Source: JBCDHN01 sp965224535 (GTDB lineage: Bacteria > Verrucomicrobiota > Verrucomicrobiia > Verrucomicrobiales > DEV007). From it: a stretch of DNA of 64,000 nt. Below the pieces are notes generated by a model. That model did not search any database. It worked only from the letters and a program-made list of their open reading frames with translations, and had not been told where the DNA came from. Below, piece after piece: positions 27,774 through 36,700 of the stretch. Position numbers and translations under genes: made by a program. The stretch is taken from assembly GCA_965224535.1 (NCBI GenBank), contig CBDCZR010000027.1, positions 124,001-188,000 on the forward strand, written 5' to 3'. The first letter of the stretch is position 1; each line of letters begins with the position of its first letter.

Positions 27774-30700
27774 GCGCGGGGGCATTGGGCGATATTACGC
27801 TGAATTTGGTTCAAGATCTCATCAACGGCGAGCAAGACGTCACCATCCAAAACCTCACCGGCGATGCCACGGATGCAATCAGCACCGAGCATCACGTAGG
27901 TGCTGCGGGTGCCGCAGGCGAGGCGAGCCTTATCGTGGAACAGGGCACCTTTGCCGGTGTCATTTCCGGAATGGGCGCGCTGACAATGGCCGGCGCAAGC
28001 GGCAACACTATGACGCTGACCTCCACCAGCGTGAACACCTACAAGGGCCGGACCAACGTCAATTCCGGCACGCTGGTGGTGGATGGCGAAATCGGCAACG
28101 GGGGGCCGGCGGACACGGTGACCATTGCCAACGGCGCGACTTTGAGCGGCGGCGGCACGATCTTCGCCGATGTGAGTGGCGCGGCGACTTCGACCATCAC
28201 CGCCACCGGTAATTTGACCATGGGCAACTCTGGTTCGGCCAGCGGTTTTAGCACGGGTGGCACCTTGACGGTGGGAACGCACTCGGTGACGCTGCACGAC
28301 AGCGATTTCGCGGATTTGGGCAGCACCACGACCATTGCGGCCGGCACCCTCACCGCTGCGAATGGCGTTGCTTTGGGATCGGGAGATGCCTTGAGCGGGG
28401 AAGGAACCGTGGCCGGCAAAGTGTCCGGCGCGGCGAATTCGACGATCACGGCGACAACGGGCAATTTGACGATGGGTGACAGCGCCGACACTGCTGGTTT
28501 CGCCACCGCTGGCGAACTTCATGTCGGCGGCAACACCGTCACGCTGAACGACAACAACGTGGCGACGTTGGGATCTCTGACCACCCTTGCAGGCGGGACG
28601 TTGATCGCGGACAACGGAGTTTCGACCAGCAGTGGCGAACAAATCACCGGCAACGGCACGATCGAAACCTCGGATTTGGCCAATGACGCGTTGGATCTCA
28701 ATTCCGCCACGCTCACTCCGGGCACGGATGGGACCCCTGACACGCTCAACTTCACCGGTGATCTCAATCTCGCCAATGGCACGCTCCAAATCGACCTCAA
28801 CGGGACCACGGCGGGCACCGGCTACGACCAGCTCAACGTCGCCAGCGGCAACGTGGAGATCAACGGCGCAACCCTGGACCTCACCCTGGGATTCGCACCA
28901 GGAGTCAACGACACCTTCATCATCATCGACAACGATGACGGAGATACCATTGCTGCCACCGACCGGTTCGCCGGATTTCCCGATGGCGCTGTGTTCACCC
29001 TTCCTCACATGGGCACCAACTACGTCTTCCAGATCCAATACGACACCGAGGACGGGACCGCCGCGGGCAACAACGTGGTTTTGACCAGTTTTGGCCCGGC
29101 CGAAACGGAGGTTTCCATGAACGCGGGTGACTTGGTGGTGACGGACATCAACGGCAGCAACACTGCGGATAACCTAACCATCACCGCGGACACGGCGAAC
29201 AATCGCTACATCATCGCGGCGAATCCCGCCGACCAAAAGGCGATCACGCTCACCGCCGCCAGCGACCCGGCCACTACCGGATTCACGGGTGTAAACGGCG
29301 CAACCCAGGTGGACGCCTACACCGTCTACGTGCCATTTGGTTCCACTTCCCTGACCGCCGCCTCGGACATCATCGTCAATTCGCTTGCCGGAACCGATAG
29401 CGTGACGCTGAGCAATTTGGACAATTTCAACCACAATGTGGACTACCGCGCGGGGGATCCCACGGTTGCCACGGCTGGGCCGAACAACGATGACCGGCTG
29501 ACCATCGACGGCTCGGATTTCGCAGCCACGGTCACCCACACCGCCACTGGCGCGGATTCAGGCACGTTTGATGTGGATGGCGTGGCCGGCGCGGAGGTGA
29601 CTTACAGCGGTATCGAGGATGGCATCGACATGACCGGCAGCACCTCGGACGGCATCGTGCTTACCTTGCCGGCGGGTGCGGACGCGGCCCAGCTCAGTAG
29701 TTTGGGCGGCGGCGATTTCCGCTTGGAGAGCACCGGTGCTCCCGAAACCTTCCAAGCGGTAGATTTCGCCGCTCCGGATGTCGCCGGAGGAACCATCACC
29801 ATCAACGGCCAGGCTGGCGACGCGGTGACCATTTCCAACGCGATTAATCTGACCGCGAACAACAACAATCTGGTGGTGAACGCGGGAACCGTGAATTTGA
29901 ACGCTGACGTCGATACCGGCACGGGAACCCAGACCTACAACGGCGCGGTCACGGTGGGTGGCACGGGTTCGACGGTGACGGCCACGGATGTGTTCTTCAA
30001 CAATTCCGTGGATCTCAACGGTCAGACATTGACCGTCGATGTTTCCGGCACGGACAGCGAAATCGTGGGTGCGGTGACGGCGAATGGCGGGTTGACGAAG
30101 GATGGGGTGGGAACGCTCACCATTTCCGGCAAGATGAGCGATGATATGACCGACGATGTCTTCACCGGTATCGTCAACGATGGCGTGGTGGATGTGATCG
30201 ACACCACCAATGATTTCGGTAGCGCGGGCGGCAGTTCCTGGACGGTGAATCCGGACGGCAAACTGATCGCGCACTTTGATGTGGCGGACGGGTCGCTGGG
30301 GCACGAAGACGTGACGATCAATTTGGATGGCGGTTGTTTGGAATTGGATGACAACAACGCTAGCAGCGGCATCCAGGTGGTGGATTCCTTCGCCGGTGCT
30401 TCCGTGCGCGATGAGGCGAACGGAATCTACGACAACGACGGCGGCAATCAGAGCCGCCTCCGCGAAGATGTGGCGGATGATTCGTCGGCAGTTCAGGTCG
30501 ATGGATTTACCGGCGAATGGCATTCGGGCTGGAACCTGGATGGGGGCAAGAGCGGATTTACCTCAAATGCCCGGGTGCGTTCCGGTGATTTGGTTTACAT
30601 GGCTACCGGATGGACCCAAGCTACCGATGATGGCAAAGTTAATTACTACAGGAATAGCAGCAATCTCAATCTGGGCCGCGCGATGGCGATTGGCGATGAT

Positions 30701-33700
30701 GATTCGACCACGGAATACTGGTTCGCCGGCTTGCATCAGCTCGCCAACGCCAATGGCGAGAACCGCTTTGGCGAGTTTGTCTTAAACTTTGGTCCGGATG
30801 AGAGCAATCCGTCCAAACGCTTCGCGGTTGGGTTTGAGAAGAACACGAACCAAGGTAGTAACAGTGGCACCACGGGGCACCGGTTGTATGCTGAGACAGT
30901 GAACGGCGCAGCAGTGACCCGCCAGACCGCTGCTGACAGTAGTTACAGCGTCGGCGCTGTTCACCTGATTGTCGCAAAGCTCACCGTGGATCGCGCGGGT
31001 AATGATGTGGTGAATGTATGGCTGGACCCTGGCAATGTTTCCAACGAAGGAGCATTGGGCGCCGCGGATTTGACCGTGAACGCCAACTTCATCGAATCAG
31101 GAGACACGCTGAGCCAGTTCCGTTACCAGAGCTACTCGCGCGACGATTCCGGAGGTTCTCAGGGCACCTTCTTTGATGAAATCCGCGTTGGAGGCAGCCA
31201 TGCGGACGTTTTTGGGCTGGTTGCCCCGGCTTCGGAGGCAACCGTGAACTACGACGTCAATGTCAATGAAAGCTCCAAGATCGCGATTCTCACCGGATTG
31301 CCGGGAGCGGACTTGGGCGATTTGACGGGAGCGGGAGACAAGACGCTGACGGTCGATGCCAGCGTGGGCGGGCAGACCCTGATTTTCGACAACACCACCC
31401 TTACGGGAGCGGCGGGCGAGACCTTCACGGTGGATACGGAAATGATGCCGGAAGTGACGCTGAACAACCTGACCGGCCCCTCCAACCTGACGGTGGATGG
31501 CGATGGCACGGTGTTTTTGCCCACGGACAACTCAACCTACACCGGAGCAACCACGGTGACTGATGAAGCGACCCTGGATATCTCTCACAACAACTCGCTG
31601 GGAAGCGCCGACGGTACCGCGGCCACGGGAACGACGGTGACCGACGGAGCTTCTCTCCGGATTAGTGCCCCGATCACGGTTGGCAACGAAGCGCTGAATT
31701 TAGCCGGCGAAGGCAGTCCCAAGTCTGATGGCGCGCTGCATAGCATCGGCGGCGGAGGCAATCGCGAATGGAATGGACCCATCACCTTGACGGATGACGC
31801 GACCATTCGCCACGAAGGCGGAAACAACTTGCGCCTTGACGGAGGTATCGACACAACGGCTGCCGGTCACAATGTGACTTTTGAGGCGGTCAGCACCACG
31901 GAAGTGCGAAACACCAAGATCACTGGGGCTGGCGATGTCGTGAAGACGGAGAACGGGACGTTGAACTTGCGGGTGAACAGCGACTATACAGGCAACACGC
32001 TGATCCAAGATGGAAGGGTGGACATCAATCAGAACAACGCCCTGGGGACGACTGCCGGCACCACAACGGTGAGCAGTGGCGCCACATTGCGTTTCCGCGG
32101 GAATATTTCCGTGCCGGAAAACATCGATGTGACCGGAACCGGGCACAATGGCGAAGGCGGCCTGCGAACCGATGCAAATACCACCACGTTGACAGGAACC
32201 GTCACCTTGAGCGGCACAACGGCCCGGGTTCGGGTGGATAGCGGCACTACCATGCACATGAATGGCCAGGTGACGGGCGGTGCGGAATTGCAGAAGACTG
32301 ACAACGGATTGTTAACCCTCAACAACAACGCGAACGATTACACAGGGCTAACCGACATCATTGATGGCACGGTGCGCGTAACGGTGAACAACGGCTTGGG
32401 CACGGCCGCGGGCGGAACAAACGTCCGTAGCGGAGCTACCTTGGAGTTTGATGCGACTGCTGGCCCCATCACCACGCCAAATGAGAGCTTCACCATTGCC
32501 GGGACGGGCCATGGCGGAAATGGCGCAATCCACACAACCGGTGGTGACGACGTTGCTCTGGGCACGGGGACGATCACGGTCGCGGCGGATTCGACCATTT
32601 TGACCGATGCCGGCAGCACGCTCTCCTCGGGTGGAAATGTGAATCTTGGGATCAACACACTGACGTTGGACGGCCAGGGAGATGTGGAGCTGACCGGAAA
32701 TATCACGGATTTCTTTAACACAAATGCCACAGCTGACGGTTTTTGGAACAGCGACGGTATCATTGCCGGTGAAGCTGAGGAATTCACGGCGAGGGGTGGC
32801 GCCTCGGTCGATCAGTGGGTGTTGGTTGACGAAACTGCACCTCCCCTCGGCAGCAATGATAGTGGAGGAGGCACTCCTGAAGGTGCGAGTGGTGGCTTCT
32901 ATATGCAGGCACTCCCGGATGGCGGGTCGCCGAGTGGTTTTGCGGGTGGTGGTACAACTTTGGCAGGACGTTTTGCCCAGGTCAGCCACGCTAACAACCC
33001 CACCTTGGATTACGAAATCTATGTGACGGATCCCGGTACCTATCGGCTCTGGCTGCGCCGAGGTGGCGACGGCGGCGGAGGGGATTCGATGTATGGCCGC
33101 TTGCTCAAGGGGCACGATTCTGCTGGCGACGCTTTGGCTGAATTTGGCGATGGCGCCTTTGGTGGGGCTCCTGATTGGTATCGCTGGGCCGGCGAAGGCA
33201 ACTTGGATTTTGATAGCGGGACGGTTTGGGAAGAAGATGTGGAAATTGAGTCCACGGACGGCGGTGGCACGAATGCCGACGCCAATTTCACCATCACGCA
33301 GGCGGATATCGACGCCAACGGCGGCAAGTTCACGATTCGTTACACTTACCGTGAGGATGGCGTGGCGTTGGATGCTTGGGCATTGCAGCAAATCGGTGTC
33401 GCGGCGAATCCCAGCGGGATTGTGGCATCAACCGAACTGACCGGAGCAGCCTTGGCGGGGCTGCTGGCGACGGATGCAATCGTCAAAACCGGCACGGGCA
33501 CAGCTACGCTGTCTGGAAACAACACTTACGCCCGGGAAACGTTGGTTTCGCAAGGAACGTTGGTTGCGGGTAGCGATAATGCGTTGGGAACATCCGGTGG
33601 ACCAAACGGAACTCAGGGAACGGTGGTCAACGACAACGCGACGCTGGCTTTCGAGGGCAACATCACCTCGCCGGAAAACCTCACCGTTGGAACGGGAACA

Positions 33701-36700
33701 GGTGCTTCGCTCGTTAACAACAGTGGCGTTAATGCGCTGACCGGCACGGTTGCGCTGGATGGTGCTACGACGGTGACGACCACGGCGGGAACGTTGTCGC
33801 TGAACGGTGTTGTGAGCGATATTTCGGCTGGATCGAACAGCACGGTTGCCAAAGGCGGCGCCGGAACGCTGGAATTCAACAACGCCAACACCTACACCGG
33901 GGCCACCACGGCGACTGCTGGAACGGTGGGCGGATCGGGTTCGTTGGCGGGGACGTTGACGGTCACGGGCACGACCGTGCAACCGGGACTCAACGCCTCA
34001 AGTGGAGACATCACTGATGACCTGGGTTCGAAGAATTTCAGCATGGATAGCGGCTCTACCTTGGCAATTGACCTGCGCGGAACAACCGGAGGCGACAACC
34101 ACGACCAAGTGGATGTAATGGGTACGGTGACTGTTGACTCGAACACGGCAGACACAACGGCTGGTGCCAAGCTCGACCTGGATATCACCGGATTCACGCC
34201 CACCGTGGATGATGTTTACGTCATCGTGGATAACGATGGAACTGATGCCGTGACGGGAATTTTGCGCTACGATGACCCGTTTTTGGGCACGATCGACTTG
34301 GTGGATGGCTCCGCGTTCGATAAGGACGGCCAAACGTTCACGATTCAGTACGACATCGAAACAGCGGAGGCGGACCCCACCGGCAACAACATCGTTTTGA
34401 TCGCGGAAGGTCCGCCGGAGACGGAAGTTTCGGTGGATGGCGTAAACCTGGTCATTACGGACATCAACAACGATTCCAGCGACAATTTGACGATCGTGGA
34501 CGCCACAAGGGCATCCGATGGCGCCTTGGGCGTGTTGATCACCGACACGGCGCTGGTTCTCACCACCACACCTACCGGAGGGCGCGTGGTTGCCGCGGGG
34601 GCGACGCGCCCGTCCGCGCATTCCATCTTTGTGCCGTATTCAGCGTTCACCGGCATCATCTTCAACACGGCGAACGAAACGAACATGACCGACACTGGGG
34701 ACGACTCTGTGACCGTTGGCGCTGCCGGTTTGAATCTGGATGCCGCGGACAAAGGCGCATTGACGGTGAACGCGGAAGACATCGTGGTGAGCGGCGCAGT
34801 CTTAACGGACGGCGCGGATGCAGTGACGCTCAACGGCAGCGAGACAATCACCTTGAATGCGGCTGGGGACATCACCACCCTTGGTGGCACGGTGACGCTC
34901 AATTCCAGCAGTGCCGGCGGCACGGTGACCATGGCCGATGGGGCGAAGGTAGATGCTGCCGCGGGTACAATTGACGTCGATGCGAATGGCAACGTGACGC
35001 TCGGCGGCTTGGAAACTACCGGAACGGTGACTGTGGATTCGGCAACCGGAAACGTGATCGACGGTGGTGACATGGACAAGGAGATCGTGGCGGCGAACGC
35101 GGTGATCAATGCCGGTGGCAGCGTCGGGGCCGGAAATGCGCTGGAAACGCAGATCGCCAACCTGGAAGGCAGCTCCGTCGGGGATTTTTCGATCGACAAC
35201 ATGGGGGCGCTGAACATTGGCGGCGCTGACGCAGGAGCCAGCGGATTGGATGTCGATGGCAACCTGAACATCACCAATAACGCGGCCATCACGCAAAGCG
35301 AAGGTGTGACCGTGGACGGGACGACGACCATCGACGCGACAGGGAACAATGTGACGCTGGATGATGCGACCAACGACTTTGGCGGCGCCGTCAACGTCAC
35401 GGCCAATAACGTGAGTCTGGATGACGTCGATGACATCAACCTCGGCAACGTCAGCGCCACAGGGAATCTGGACGTCGATACCGCGGGCAACGTGGAAATC
35501 ACCGGCACAGTGGACGTGGACGGCGCCGCCGACATCGACACCAATGTCAACGGCGGCGCGGGTGGAACCATCACCGACACCGGCGTGGGCGTAGTTGATA
35601 TCGAAGGAACGACGACTCTGGACGCCGGAAACCAGGACGTTGTCTTGGACAACGCGAACAACGATTTCGAGAATACGGTGAACGCCACCGGCAACAACGT
35701 AACACTGGACGACGCCGATAACGTTGAACTCGGCAACGTCAGCGCCACGGGGAATCTGGACGTCGATACCGCGGGCAACGTGGACATCACCGGCACGGTG
35801 GACGTCAACGGCAACGCGGATATCGACACCAATGCCAATGGCGGCGCGGGTGGGACCATCACCGACACCGGAGGGGTGGTAGCTATTGACGGAACGGCCA
35901 CCTTGGATGCGGGCAATCAGAACATCACACTGGACAACGTGGCGAACGACTTCGGTGGCGTGGTGAACGTCACCAACGCCAATGACGCGAGTTTGGATGA
36001 CGCCAACGGCATCAATCTGGGCGACATCAACACCGCCAACGATTTGAACGTCGATGCTGGTGGCAACGTGGTTGTATCCGGCGCGGTAAACGTGGACGGC
36101 AATCTGGACATCGAGACTGATGCCAACAACGCAGCCGGCGGATCTATCACGGATACAACCGGATCGCTCGATATCGAGGGAACCAGTGACCTGGACGCCG
36201 GCGCGGCCAATGACATCTTGCTGGACAGCCCGACCAACGACTTCACCGGCGCGGTTTCGGTCAACACAGCCAACAACGTGGAATTAGTCGATCAAAACGC
36301 CATCGACCTTGGCGCCTCGACCATCCAAGGAAACCTCGATGTGTTGGCCGGTGGTGCGATCACCGACAGCGGAGTTTTGGACGTGGAAGGCGACGCCTGT
36401 TTTGAAACCACCGGAGCCAATGCCGACATCACCCTGGATCAGTTGGATGTGACCGGTCAAATTGGCCTGAACACGGCTGGTGCCGGTAGCGACGCCACCA
36501 TCGTCAACGTAGGCCCGGTGATGTTGAAAGATACCGCCGTCACCGGAAACCTGGACGTGACCGCGGGTGGAGACATCACTGATACCGGCACGGTTGAGGT
36601 AGGCGGCACGACTGACCTGGATGCCAACGGCAACGACGTCATCCTGGACACCACGGCCAACGACTTCACGGGGCCGGTCAACGTCACCAATGCCACCAAC

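Noticed and set aside
27770..27800. Independent second giant gene starting at the TTG at 27770
   Set aside because: Homologous-looking sequence begins before the TTG, there is no ribosome-binding site, signal or LEPR-XLL motif, and the domain is cut in half.
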